Assembly: GCA_017311315.1 (NCBI GenBank)
Contig: CM029658.1
Location: 30,357,327 to 30,421,326, forward strand
From: Dendrocalamus latiflorus
Lineage: Eukaryota; Streptophyta; Magnoliopsida; Poales; Poaceae
Length of the DNA stretch: 64,000 nucleotides
Direction of reading: 5' to 3'
Below, in pieces: positions 9,464 to 20,054 of the stretch. Numbering within the stretch: position 1 is the first letter of the stretch; each line of letters begins with the position of its first letter. Made by a program: the position numbers and the translations under genes. The notes under the pieces were generated by a model. The model was not told the origin of the DNA, searched no databases, and saw nothing but the letters and a program-made list of their open reading frames with translations.

Positions 9464-11383
9464 CTAGGGCTTCTCCCCCACACCATCAATCACATCACAA
9501 CCAGATTGTGGCTTCTCTAGTAAGTCCTTAGTTAGCTTCACACATTTGTCATTCAAAGCAACGAGTTCAAGTTTTAGTTTATCACAACTAATGCATGGTG
9601 AGCTAACAGGATCCTTAGTCGCATACTGAGCTATTTTCTTGTTGTTGTCAATCATTTCTTGAAACTGTTTTGAGACAGATTCAAGTTCAGCAGTTAACTT
9701 TGGACAGTTCAAACATGAATCAATAGGCTCAAGTAAAGAAGCATGCAACTCAGCAATTTTGTGATCTGCCCGTTTTAGGTTCATCTTTAAATTATTGCAA
9801 TTTTCACAAGAATCGGGCAGATCAAGGAGCATGGCATAAGATCCTCTAGCAGCAATGTCCTTAACCTCACATGAGGTGGGAGAAGTAGTCTCATCAGTAG
9901 TAAGTAGGGTAATAGCCATCCTACTCAACTCTAACTCAGCAAGCAGACTAACATTCTCCACCTTAATAGAATCAAGCTCAGAGGACACACTATCATGCGA
10001 GGTCCTTAATTTCTCCATATCAACCAGCAAAGCAGAGCATGTATCACAGTCGTCACGGGAGGGAGCAGATGTAAGTGAAGTAAGCTCCCGTGACAGTCTA
10101 TCTACTTCCTTCTCCAACTCGCTACATCTAGCTCTAGATCTAGCATGAAATCCTCCTAGCTTAAGGAAAGCTTCATTAAGTTGGTCATAGGAGGGACATA
10201 CCTCGTCCGAGTCGGAGTACAGCTCGCTGTCGCTGAGTTCGCCCTCGAGGGCCATGAAGCACATGCCGGAGAAGTCGTCGCCGCCATCCTTGGGCTCTTG
10301 GTCACCCGTCCCGTCGTCGTCGCTCCATCCCTCCACCTCGCTGAGGTCGAGGTCGTCGAAAGCGGTGAGGACGCGGTGGAAGAGCTTCTTGGCCTTCCCG
10401 AAGTTGCGGAACTTCTTCTTTCCCGGCGTCTGAGCTGGAGTCTTCTTGTTGCGGTTCTTGTCGGTGTAGTCGTTCTTGCCTGAACCGCTGTAGTCGTTCT
10501 TGCCCTTCTCCAGCTTGGGACAGTTCGCTCGAATGTGGTTGGGGCCACCACACTCGAAGCAGATGACTGGTCCGCCTCTCTTTCTGTCCCTCCTCCTCTT
10601 GTAAGCATGGGAGAACTTCCGAGCTAGGAGGGCCAGCTGTTCATCCTCTAGCTGCTCTAACTGATCATCAGTTACGTCACATAGAGCAGCTAGGGAGAAC
10701 CCACAAAGCGAATCGGCGGAAAAACCAGAAGCCGAACTAGGATCGGTGACCAAAGCCATCGACTGTGACTTCGACCGACGAGAGACAACGTCAATCTCGT
10801 GAGTCTTGAGGCGCGAGTACAGCGCGTCAAGAGTCAGGGTCGAGAGGTCTGTCGTGTCTTTGATGGTGGTCACCTTCATCTCCCACACACGCAGATCGAG
10901 TGCCGCGAGCATCTGACGAGCGTTGTCCGAGTCGGGGTATGTGAGACCGACCGCTCGGAGGTTGCTCAAGATTTTGTGAAATCGCGAAAAACACTCGTCC
11001 AGGGACTCACCAGCAAGCATCTCGAATTTGTTGTATTCGCGCTTGAACTGGTCCTGTCGAACCGTCTTGATCTGGGTGGTGCCCTCATGGTATGCGTCGA
11101 GGGTCACCCAGATGTCGTAGGCGGACGACAGGTGAGATATACGGTCAAACTCGCTACGACTCAACCCCTGGATGATGATGTTCCTTGCCTTTGCATTCGC
11201 CTCAACATCAGCCATGTTCCCGGCATTGATGTTCTCATCGGCAGGAACAGCGAATCGTACCTTGACCTTCCGCCAGATGGCATACCCCTGGGCCTGGATG
11301 TATGTCTCCATTCGGCTCTTCCAGAAGGGGTAATCGATGCCATCAAACACGGGCGGCTTGGTCGAGTACTTGTCCGTCGCCAT
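9464..11383 (-). CDS. gag: Copia gag (capsid and nucleocapsid)
   Basis: This 639-aa structural protein would form the virus-like particle that packages element RNA. The ATG at 11383 is the first after the primer site, in a good GCCATGG context. The N-terminus carries the FDGIDYPFWKSRM motif typical of Copia gag (UBN2/retrotran_gag family). A CCHC zinc knuckle, CFECGGPNHIRANC, lies around residues 275-290, followed by acidic and coiled-coil-like stretches containing repeated CxxC pairs (for example CDTC, CENC, CLNC, CISC). It ends at TAG 9464-9466 while the same frame stays open for another 338 codons. The extended C-terminus is long for a Copia gag and fits Sireviruses, whose gag is enlarged. 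Confidence 0.9.
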   Translation of the reverse strand: MATDKYSTKPPVFDGIDYPFWKSRMETYIQAQGYAIWRKVKVRFAVPADENINAGNMADVEANAKARNIIIQGLSRSEFDRISHLSSAYDIWVTLDAYHEGTTQIKTVRQDQFKREYNKFEMLAGESLDECFSRFHKILSNLRAVGLTYPDSDNARQMLAALDLRVWEMKVTTIKDTTDLSTLTLDALYSRLKTHEIDVVSRRSKSQSMALVTDPSSASGFSADSLCGFSLAALCDVTDDQLEQLEDEQLALLARKFSHAYKRRRDRKRGGPVICFECGGPNHIRANCPKLEKGKNDYSGSGKNDYTDKNRNKKTPAQTPGKKKFRNFGKAKKLFHRVLTAFDDLDLSEVEGWSDDDGTGDQEPKDGGDDFSGMCFMALEGELSDSELYSDSDEVCPSYDQLNEAFLKLGGFHARSRARCSELEKEVDRLSRELTSLTSAPSRDDCDTCSALLVDMEKLRTSHDSVSSELDSIKVENVSLLAELELSRMAITLLTTDETTSPTSCEVKDIAARGSYAMLLDLPDSCENCNNLKMNLKRADHKIAELHASLLEPIDSCLNCPKLTAELESVSKQFQEMIDNNKKIAQYATKDPVSSPCISCDKLKLELVALNDKCVKLTKDLLEKPQSGCDVIDGVGEKP

Positions 11384-11425
11384 GGCTCTTGAGACCGGTT
11401 AAGATCTATGAATTAGAGCTAACCG

Positions 11426-11437
11426 GCTCTGATACCA
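11426..11437 (-). other. primer binding site of the Copia element
   Basis: The minus strand reads TGGTATCAGAGC, complementary to the 3' end of plant initiator tRNA-Met, two bases inside the LTR edge at 11440. An identical site at 1730-1741 lies beside the other LTR. Confidence 0.9.
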
Positions 11438-11439
11438 AT

Positions 11440-13138
11440 TGTAGGACCGAAATGGCGACAGAGGGGGGGTGAATGTCGCTCGCTTCAAAGTCGCCCCCAA
11501 GAAATCGAACACTGATTTTTCAGAAAGATGCAAAACACAGCATCTCACAGAAAATTAAAATTAATTTCTCTGAAATTCGGAACGCATGTGACACCGAAAA
11601 ATTCAGCATAAATCAGAGACCAGCCAGTAAAAAATTCAACGGAAAAAAACGCTGTTTGATTTGCATGCAAAAATGTTAAAGATCAGACGAGGAATAAAAA
11701 GAAGGAAGCACTAAAGAACTTCAAAGGAGATGTTCACTGCATGCAGCCATTTAAGTAGTAGGGAGTGGCGTGCAGAATTTCTTGGCCAAAAGTCACGCAT
11801 CCGAACTGCATGTACTACAAAAAGGAAACTAATTCCTGCAGGGCAGAAACTTTAAAAAGCAAAAGAAAGTCTGCAGTCCAAAACCTCTGGCAAGAACCGA
11901 ACTGCAGGACAAACAGATTTGGTCAGCACAGGAAGGACTGAAGAAACGGCAATAAACTCACACAGGGAAACAACTTGGCCGCAAGAGGAAAAAGAAAAAA
12001 AATGAAAGCCGAAGCTGCAAATTTAGAATAGAAATACTTCTGCAGAGCGGCCGGACTGAATCATTTGAGCCAAAAATTCAGCCGGACTGCTAACAAATAG
12101 TAAGGACAACTTAAGAGCAAAAAGAAGTAACTGGAGCCAACAACACAAATACAGAGGAAGGATTAAGAACTTGCAGAAAACAACCTCAAAGCAAACAAGA
12201 CTAAGAACCTCCAAACATCACAAGATCAACATGAAGAACAAGACCATCTCAAACACAAGATAGCTAGAACACTCAAACAGAGTCTCTCATATTGATCTTG
12301 ATACAGAGAGATGACACGATTAAAATGAGAGTTTACAATCAGCTCACTGCTCTCAAGAACTCAAACTACGTCCCCATACGCCTGGAGAGCATAGAGAGAA
12401 ACTCACACCTCCTCTCTTTCTCTCTTTCTCAAATTTTCATGGAGAGAACCAAATGAAACCCTAACTTTCACACATACTCTCTCAAAATTTCAGCACACAT
12501 CTCCCTCTCTATTTATAGCCTCCACTAATGGGTTTGCACCATGCTTTACCCATTAGGTCTTCAACAACTCGGCGCTTTATCCAAACCCGCTTCCTTTTGT
12601 GTCGCTTTGCGTTTTTACCGAAACGCCCCTCGCGCACCTTCCAGGAAGCTTCCTCATCCCTTGCCTCGCAAGCCACGCAGCTTCGCCGTCTTCAGCACAC
12701 CTCGACCGTTCTGACCTCAGCGCCACCTGCGCCTAGTCCGGTCCATCGTGCCTCGCCACGACTCCACCTCGAGTCCACGTCGTCTTCGACACATCCCGAC
12801 CGTTCTGACCTCAGCGCCACCTGCGCCTAGTCCGGTCCTCCGTGTCTCGCCACGACTTCGCCTCGACGTCCTGCAGCCACACAGACAAGAAACACGTCAA
12901 ATAGCACCGCTCGATACATCAAAGCATAATTACCATTATACTTACCACTGAAGAAGTCCAAACCTGTCGAATCATCAGAATATGCAACCTAACCCGATAC
13001 GACCAAGTTTGACCAAAACGACCGAGTCCGTCGCACCACGCAACGACATGGTCCAAACCACTCAAACCAAACTCGACTAAACTAAATCACTGTCAATTAC
13101 TCATCATTCACATGTGGTCACCTCCACATGGTCTATCA
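11440..13138 (-). repeat. 5' LTR of the Sirevirus-like Copia element
   Basis: This 1,699-bp LTR appears identical to 1744-3442. Its minus-strand start TGATAGACC is at 13138 and the flank 13139-13143 reads ATAGT. Transcription would start within this LTR and read leftward through gag. The 94-bp-period direct repeats are present here as well. Confidence 0.93.
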
Positions 13139-13420
13139 ATAGTCATATCTTTGTTTGTACTTCTACTATATTTGCATGATTAGCTTCTCTCTCCAATTCC
13201 TACCAACCTCATTCAAAATTTCAAACTTGTTCCATCTCTTTAGCTACCACAATATAGTATTCTGCAAGCCAGCCATTTATGTGATATAAGGACCATTTAT
13301 GTGTTTCTCTCTCCATTTAGCGATCTAGGACTAGAGAGCACATGTTGCTAATACATCATTAGGTTCCCTGATCACCTAGCGCCGCATCTGCATTCACTCT
13401 TTATCTTTTTTTTACACACA

Positions 13421-13459
<39 letters not shown>

Positions 13460-14047
13460 GTAGTGCATTGCAATGATGTTAGTAAAAGCCAAGAAAAAAT
13501 GAAAGCCATTAAGCATGCGCTAACTATCTAGACACTAATTAGAGAGAACATTATACACTAATGCTATTCGGTTAAGCGTGTGTTATGCAGAATTTGCTTG
13601 TTACATGGCGTGGAAAAGTGATGCTCCAGGTTACATGGTACATCTCCATTTCCATCTAGTTGAATTGATTGGGCGGCGAGAGAGAGAGAGAGAGAGCGGG
13701 ACATGCTTTGTTGGCAAATTTTTTAGCAGTGTCGTGTAGCATGTGGATGAGGCCCGGTGCGGGTGGTGTCAGAGCTCACCACAACCTGAGCTGCGAGATG
13801 GGGACACGAGGTCGTCGATTGTGGTCGCTCTGCTAGATGGAGTGCTGCGTGGCTCTCTTCTCGTAACATATCTAAACATCCAACTCACTACACCAATATG
13901 TGCAAAGATTAGGAAAATATAGTGTGCAAGAATTACGTGCTTATATTATGGTTTCCTCACTTAGAATTGTGTTCTGCAATCCAGTTTACCAGTGGGTTGG
14001 AACATGTAGAATACTAAAAAAATACACGAGTGATCGAATATGAGACG
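13139..14047. other. intergenic DNA with CT and GA microsatellites
   Basis: No gene is recognised. A (CT)n run occupies 13423-13458 and a short (GA)n run lies at 13677-13696. The five bases at 13139-13143 (ATAGT) are the expected target duplication of the Copia element. Confidence 0.5.
13423..13458. repeat. (CT)n microsatellite
   Basis: An uninterrupted CT dinucleotide run of about 18 units, directly visible. Confidence 0.95.
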
Positions 14048-14271
14048 ACGATCTCTCTATTGGCGAGTGGGCGATATTTCCAATGTATGTCTTTGTACGA
14101 CTAGTACATCAATATATCGCGTAAAACGTCGTATTGTTTCGACATTTCACCTTTAATATTATAATGCAAAGAGATGAGTGCCGATGGCATCATATAACAA
14201 TACACTAGCGAAAACAAAGGTTCATCTACTTAGATTCAATGGAAATGGGGCCATTAGCCCTTCGGAACATA
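14048..14271. repeat. direct duplication flanking the FAR1-like relic, copy A
   Basis: This block from GATCTCTCTATTGGCGAG to the CCATTAGCCC region recurs at 14885-14955 plus 15332-15480. Copy A lacks the MITE found in copy B and shows the empty-site sequence ATATATCGCGTAAAACG. On the minus strand it comprises the end of the FAR1-like coding sequence plus 3' flank. Confidence 0.8.
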
Positions 14272-14880
14272 CTTTCTTCCTAGGACGTCGTTTCTCTGGT
14301 GGTAACATCTCAACATCTTCATCATCAAGTTCCATAATTCCATTCTCACCTGCAGAACTATGTATTGGTTGGCGGTCTTCATCAAGTGACATGTCTACCT
14401 CTTCCACCAATACACTTTCAGTACCATTGCTGTGTCCTTATCTTCAGAAGCTCTTCCTTCGCACCCGCAATTAGTCCGATTGCAACTCGGAAACTAGATA
14501 AGCTTCCGGCACCCTGCACCCACCTTAGCAAGTTCCAGCGCAGACAGGTAGATTATATTGTGTCGGAATGCCTTTGATTGCAAACCACCTTTGTCTTCCT
14601 GTTGGATCAGGTGAGGCGGGAACAAATCTCTAGCATTCTTGGTCCAACGGTTCATGATATGGCATTGAGGTATTTCACAGACACATAAGTGCGTCATTAC
14701 CTATAATCAAAGATTACATAGTAAGACACCCACAAATGCTCTTTAATAACACAAATGTCACTGATTGATTACTACTCGTACCCGTAGAGCATCACGACAT
14801 AATATGCCCATATGCTCATACAAGCCGCACTCGCAAGAGAATTTCTTCTCCTCAGCGTCGACTCTTACTTCATATAAAGA
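14222..14880 (-). pseudogene. FAR1/FHY3-like (MULE-derived) C-terminal fragment
   Basis: On the minus strand, 14875-14762 encodes a SWIM-zinc-finger-like stretch with FSCECGLYEHMGILCRDALRV. A plausible intron follows (donor near 14763, acceptor GATTATAG just before 14703), then MTHLCVCEIPQCHIMNRWTKNARD and PPHLIQ. That is the conserved tail found in FAR1-related proteins after the SWIM finger. The next stretch continues in a shifted frame (FRVAIGLIAGAKEELLKI), and the acidic C-terminal end, with DEEDRQ/DDEDVEM-like composition, lies in yet another frame at 14410-14222. At least two frame breaks and the absence of the N-terminal DNA-binding and transposase domains mark it as a relic. The third SWIM ligand region reads CRD where CRH is usual. 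Confidence 0.65.
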
Positions 14881-14884
14881 CCAT

Positions 14885-15480
14885 GATCTCTCTATTGGCG
14901 AGTGGGCGATATTTCCAATATATGTCTTTGTTCGACTAGTACATCAATATATCCCTTAGGGCAGTCCCAATGGAAGAAACTGACACGATTTCCATAGCAC
15001 AAGAAATCATCTATAGAAACTATCTTCCACAGTGAAGGTGTCTTCGAGTAATAATTATTTTCTCTTTCTCTCTCCCAACTCTATCTTCTTCCTCCAATGA
15101 GAGTGTGCCACAAGCCCCCTAGAAACTGGTGGTTTCTTCCCAATGGCGATTTCATAGTTTCTTGGTGCATTGGGTGGAGTGAAGACCTGGTTTCTTCATG
15201 AGGAAACCGTTTCTAGGATTTGTGCTCTCTTTCATCATTAATTACGTTGCCATGTCAGCATTTTGCCTACGTGGCAAGTCATTTAATGAGGATAGAAACC
15301 ATCATCAATACACCATTGGGACTGCTCTTAAAACATCGTATTGTTTCAACATTTCACCTTTAATATTATAATGCAAAGAGATGAGTACTGATGGCATTAT
15401 ATATCAAACACATTAGCAAAAGCAAAGGTTAATCTACTTAGATTCAATGGAAATGGGCCATTAGCTCTTTGGAACATAAT
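14885..15480. repeat. direct duplication flanking the FAR1-like relic, copy B (with MITE)
   Basis: This copy matches 14048-14271 and is split by the MITE at 14959-15328. Together copies A and B bracket the FAR1-like fragment as direct repeats, as expected from a tandem duplication of a gene end. Confidence 0.78.
14959..15328. mobile_element. Tourist-like MITE, 370 bp
   Basis: The terminal inverted repeats are GGGCAGTCCCAATGG and CCATTGGGACTGCTC, matching at 14 of 15 positions. The flanking target duplication is TTA at 14956-14958 and 15329-15331. The paralogous copy A at about 14115 lacks the insert, so the boundaries are confirmed within the window. There is no coding capacity. TTA duplications fit the PIF/Harbinger superfamily. 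Confidence 0.9.
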
Positions 15481-16600
15481 TTTTAATAGTGCTATATACA
15501 AGACTGACAAGTTGTCGCATGAGCGGGATACATGCCACAAAAATCCATTAAGAGTCAATTTCACAGTTTTATTGTTCCATTCTGAGTGATTTAGGCCTCA
15601 TGGACAAGAATTCCCAAGTTATCAGCTAAGAGAGAGAATCCAATTCTCGCATCTTTCACTTTTATCATAAAATTTAGATGGCCTGTCTGCTAATTCAAAA
15701 TCAAGTGAACCTTGAACACATGTGCTCCCAAATCATCTCATACAAAATTGAAGTGGAATCTCAAATGCCATACAAATTAATATTTACTTGCACACATAAT
15801 TAGTTCGATTGCACTGCCTAAGCACGTAAAATTTACAATATAATGGAACATGCCCACTGATGTTCCGTTAAACTAAACACCACTAGTTACTTGCACACAT
15901 TGTTAATGCTATGTTCGTAACTCAGTGCAAACACAACCACCAACAGAAGTGAGAAAATATTTTTATTACGCTAAGGGTGAAGGAACTGCATCATCCCAAC
16001 AGCCAGAAAAAGAAGATGAATAATCTGAGAGGAACAACTTTTTTACTGGAAAGAGGCCACCTGAGGTCACAGTCGAGAAACTCTAGTCGTGGCGGCACCG
16101 GTCTTGATGTTGCTGCTATCACCATGCCAAAGGTGAAGCCACCGCCGCTGCCGATGGAGGTTGGTCAGCACCACAGCGCAAACTTGTGAGGATGTTTGCG
16201 ATCCCCAATCCAACACACTCAAAACCTGGATTCAAAACAAAATGCCTGGTAGCAGCATTTCAACAAACAGTTTGTGTGCACTGATCATTTAGTGCAGCCG
16301 TACCGCGAAAGATGGACTCAAAAAGTTCGATCACAAGAGGTGGACTCGACGTGCGCACGTAAGAATGCTCGTCAGAACTAACTAATTTATAAATTTTTGA
16401 ATGAGAACTGAAGGCTAAAGCACAATAGGACCGGAAGGACAGAGACCAAATTAGTGCACCACCCTCTTGGATGTGTACTCCAATCCGAACGAATCCGATG
16501 AATTCAAATGAAAGCATCAAAGGAGGACCCTAGCAGACAAACCATCTTCAAGAAAAGAAGAAAAATAGATAACGCAAAGAGTAGCAACGAGGAGGGAATA
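15481..16600. other. intergenic DNA, nothing recognised
   Basis: No ORF here resembles a known protein and no terminal repeats were seen. Confidence 0.4.
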
Positions 16601-17450
16601 AATGATGTACGGAGAAAAAATTGCGCCTGCGTGGATAGTGCACTCAGCCATGCCTGCGCGTCGGGGCTGGCGACCAACAAGCGGAGGAGGTCGACGATGC
16701 GCCGGCCTGGAATGAAATTGTCCTGGCCCAGGTCTAGCCTGCAGCGTCGCCGCCGCCCGTCACCGGCCACGGTCCCTCCGCCTCTTCCGTCGCAGGCCGC
16801 CGCCTCTTTGGGGGCGGTGGATCTGGTGGCAGTGTGGTGCTCAGATGACAAGGACGCGCGGGCGGAACGGGTGCATACACGGGGGCCAGTGTCCGGGACA
16901 GTCAGAGGAGGAGGCGGCGGTGCCGGATCCTGTGGTGGCATGGTCCTCTGGGGTCGCAGGAGGCCACCTTTTGTGACACAGGATAGGACCAGTAAAATGG
17001 TGGAACAAGATGGGGAGAAGGATGGGATGAGAGTGGGAAGATAATACAGGGGAGATGGGCAAAACCAGATCTGGCGGGGGTGGCGGCGGGGACAGCTGGA
17101 TCTAACCGGACTTCGGGAAGAAGCGCCACGCCACTGCTCTGGATCCTCCGCTCACGCGCCACTGGTGAGGTATAGGAAGATGGAGGGACGCCCGATCCGA
17201 CCATGGTGGCGGCGGGGACAACCGGATTTAACCGGATTTGTGGAAGAAGCCATCGCCAGCCTGGCCAAGATCTGGCCCGCAGCGCCGCCGTCGCGTCTCC
17301 ACCTCATCCCGTAGACGGGTGTAGCGACTTCGCTCATCCGTCGCCTGACCTCCTCGCCGGTCGGAAGAGAGGTGGGGTACAGAAACTGGGTCGCTGGGTG
17401 CGTGGTGGTTCGGTTGATACAGCTGAGACAGGTGGCGGGCCCCACATGTA
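16601..17450. other. GC-rich tract with an internal imperfect duplication
   Basis: Base composition rises sharply relative to both flanks and several overlapping frames stay open on both strands, as expected of GC-rich DNA. A block around 17075-17130 (GGTGGCGGCGGGGACA, then an AACCGGA motif) is repeated imperfectly at 17205-17250. None of the frames shows a domain I recognise. It could be the 5' end of a broken gene or captured genic DNA. Confidence 0.35.
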
Positions 17451-18085
17451 TATATCATGTTCTAATAAAATAATGTGACTTACAGTCGGGTCCACAAAGA
17501 ACATAGTCCCACAAATCAGTGATATATGACTAATGCGTTCCCACATATGATGTGCTAAAAAAGTTCTGCATCTCTCTTTTTTCCCCTCCTGCGAAGAAGC
17601 ATCAAGCATGAGATGCTCACAGGGGCAGGAGAGAGAAGGAAATCGACCTGGTGGGTACATGCCCATGGGCGTGTAATAGTCACATCACACGTGAGATTGT
17701 CAAGGCGGCGGGGTTGGCTATCCAGGAGACTCGCTACTCGTAACATGCACTCTCTCTACTCAGCCATGTTACACTAACAGTGGCTGAACAAGGCAAGACA
17801 AGACAGCTGATGACAGAACAAGCCAAGCCTAGACAACTGATGAAAAAGACATGTTCGATCGAAATTTCAGAAGTGAGGAGGAAAAAACAAAAGAGAAGAA
17901 AATATATATACCAGCATGCATCTCAAGGCAGCAATAAACCTCTTTTCGTGTATATATATACACTAGTTGAATGTCTATACATTGCTACGGATTTTTAAAA
18001 TTTGTCATACTACATATTTTAAAACTCACAAGTGGTAAAAAAATTTAAAATATGTATACAAATATGTTCTAAAAGTATTTAAATT
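17451..18085. other. intergenic DNA, nothing recognised
   Basis: AT-rich sequence with short TATA runs. A CACTAGTTGAATG-like phrase at about 17961 resembles a common grass repeat motif, but the element cannot be bounded. Confidence 0.35.
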
Positions 18086-19060
18086 CGTCAAGTAAGTCGG
18101 AAACCGTCGATCACACCTCGTGGTGATAAGTCAGAAGACATAGACCACACCTCGTGGTCGTAGGTCGGGAGCCCTCAAGCACACCTCGTCATCGTAAGTT
18201 GGAAGCCATCGACCATCGAGCGTGATCGTAGGTCCGGAGTGGTCGACCATCGCTGGTGGTCGTAGGTTGGCAACGGTCAACGATCGATCGTGGTCCTAAA
18301 TCGGGAGGCTTCGACAGTGGCTCATGGTCGTATGTCAGAAGCCGACGACCATCATTCGTGGTTGTAAGTCGGAAGCTATCGAGGACACCTCGTGGTTGTA
18401 AGTCGGAACACATCGACCAGTGCTCATGGTCATAAATCGGAAGCTATCGATCACACCTCGTGGTCATAAGTTAGAAAGCCGTCGACCATCGCACGTGATG
18501 GTAGGCTGGGAGCGGTCAACTATCGCTGGTGGTCATATGTTGGCAGACCTCCGGTGCGCTTATGCCCTGTCGTTCGACTACCAGCGCCAACCTGCTCGGC
18601 CCGCCCGACCTGCTCAGCCCCGACCTCGACCACGGCCTCTCAACGTTGACTACGGCGCCCTTCGACCATGGCTCCTTCGACCACAGCCCTGACCTTGACC
18701 ACGGCCCCCGACTTCAACCACTGCCTCCTTCGACTTCGACCACTACCCCCTTCAACCACTGTCCCCTTCGACAATGACCCTTCAACGATGACCACTTCTC
18801 CTTCGACCACGGGTTCGACTTCGACCATGGATCTTTGACTTCAACCAGCGTTCGTGGTCGTAAATCGGAAGACATCGATCACACCTCGTGTCGTAAGTTA
18901 GAACACATCAACCAGCACTCGTGGTCGTAAATCGTAACACATCCACGGGCGCTACGACTACGACCATGACCGCTACGACCACGTCCGTGCTATGACCATG
19001 ACCACAACTTCGACCACTGCCCCTTCGACTTCAAGCACTGTTCTCTTCGATTTCGATCAC
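18086..19060. repeat. 34-bp minisatellite and CTTCGACCA-rich array
   Basis: Between 18118 and about 18550 the CGTGGTCGTAAGTCGGAAG-like unit recurs at 34-bp spacing (starts near 18153, 18187, 18221, 18255, 18289, 18323, 18357, 18391, 18425 and 18459), about 13 degenerate copies. From 18600 to 18840 the sequence becomes a shorter irregular CTTCGACCAC array. At 18846-18950 about three more 34-bp units follow. The spacing is not a multiple of three, so open frames across it are incidental. Confidence 0.88.
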
Positions 19061-19072
19061 TGCCCCTCCAAC

Positions 19073-19438
19073 AACTGCTGGGAGGTCGACTTGCCCATCC
19101 GTCAGAAGCACTTTCTAAGGTCACTGTTTTTCGTGTTATCAAGTTCATTCGCATCCTTTGTTACTGCCTTCGCATTGGGTACGTATACGGTGCTGGCCCC
19201 GGTTGCTCACAAGACTGCCGTTGCAATCCGTGTGATCAGTCCTGTTGTTGTGATCTACAGAAGTGTAGGACGTTTTCGGAGAATGTATGCTCTTGCAGGA
19301 CCGTTATATATTAGAGCCGGGCTTTGGCCATTGGTAGTGTTAGCCAAAGACGTCTTTACAAGAATTTCAAGGTTATATTGGCCCTTCATAGTGATGATTA
19401 GTTGGGCCGCGTGTGCAAGAAACTATAGGCTTGAATGA
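19073..19438 (+). pseudogene. PGG-domain fragment of an ACD6-like ankyrin gene
   Basis: The frame encodes hydrophobic segments with FALGTYTVLAPVAHKTAVAI and, near its end, MISWAACARNY. These align by eye with the last exon of the intact gene at 29508-30260 (FTLGVYTVLSPVAHKTAVAI and FSWAANARY). It is closer to the relic at 30496-30912, sharing a RF(R/Q)(R/K)(M/L)YALAGPLYI stretch. The LPGGY core and all ankyrin repeats are missing. At its 5' edge a TGCTGGGAGGT match to the intact exon jumps straight to a later segment, suggesting an internal deletion. The upstream open frame runs into the minisatellite and is not genuine coding. Confidence 0.75.
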
Positions 19439-20054
19439 CTTGAAGAGACATGAAAATATCAAGGTGAACATTGCTATCTTATTTCAAAGTGTTGATTTTA
19501 TTTCTCTTGTGCTTGTAACTTTCTTTTTGGAGACTTGTTCTTTTGCCGTTGTTCTCGTATATTGTCCAATGTATATATGCACTTTATGGAAAAACTTTTA
19601 AAGAATGTGTTCATTTTTACGTATAATCAATACAAAAAAAAATGCGTGCGGACCTAAGAGTTAGTACACATATTTTCTAGACTAAACCTAGGGTTATTTG
19701 CTGATTTTTTGGAGTTTGATTCAGCAGTCTCTTGTGCTGGTAAAATCTTATGTTAGTTGCAATGATAGGCGATTCATGGAAAACAAGTAGTTGAAATGAG
19801 CCGCAGTAGCGTGATCTAGTTGGTAGCAATTGCTTACTGGTGCCCGTTTCATTTACCAGGGTCCAGCCTAGTTAACATTCGTAGCCCAGTGGAGGTCCAT
19901 TTCCCTTGCTATTGATATATTTGCAATTGAGCTAATCTGTTTGAGCTGAATTTCCTGGTCCCTAATATATCAGTCGTAGCACTAAAGATATACACTAAAA
20001 CTCCAACCACTGGTACACACGCAATACGCTAACGCACTTTGATATTTCGCTATG
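19439..20054. other. intergenic DNA, nothing recognised
   Basis: AT-rich stretch after the PGG fragment. No gene, tRNA or terminal repeat was recognised. Confidence 0.4.

Larger units (their letters stand above)
1744..13138 (-). mobile_element. complete Sirevirus-like Ty1/Copia retrotransposon, 11.4 kb
   Basis: LTRs, primer site, gag, pol in PR-IN-RT-RH order and a polypurine tract are all present in the correct order on the minus strand. The Sirevirus assignment rests on the enlarged gag, the long non-coding region before the 3' LTR, the multiple GGGGGAG polypurine tracts and repeated LTR motifs. The LTR pair looks identical, so insertion was very recent or the block was homogenised. Coding capacity is near complete apart from one in-frame TAG in gag and a -1 frame change before pol. 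A tandem, truncated second internal region continues to 1317. Confidence 0.85.

Noticed and set aside
16504..17445. Several overlapping open frames on both strands
   Set aside because: Explained by the GC-rich tract; no conserved motif and no agreement on one frame.
18189..18413. Minus-strand frame with YDHE/TTSDGR repeats
   Set aside because: Translation of the 34-bp minisatellite, whose period is not a multiple of three.
18086..18550. Regular 34-bp spacing as a CRISPR array
   Set aside because: Units are degenerate and contiguous with no unique spacers, and the DNA is plant nuclear.
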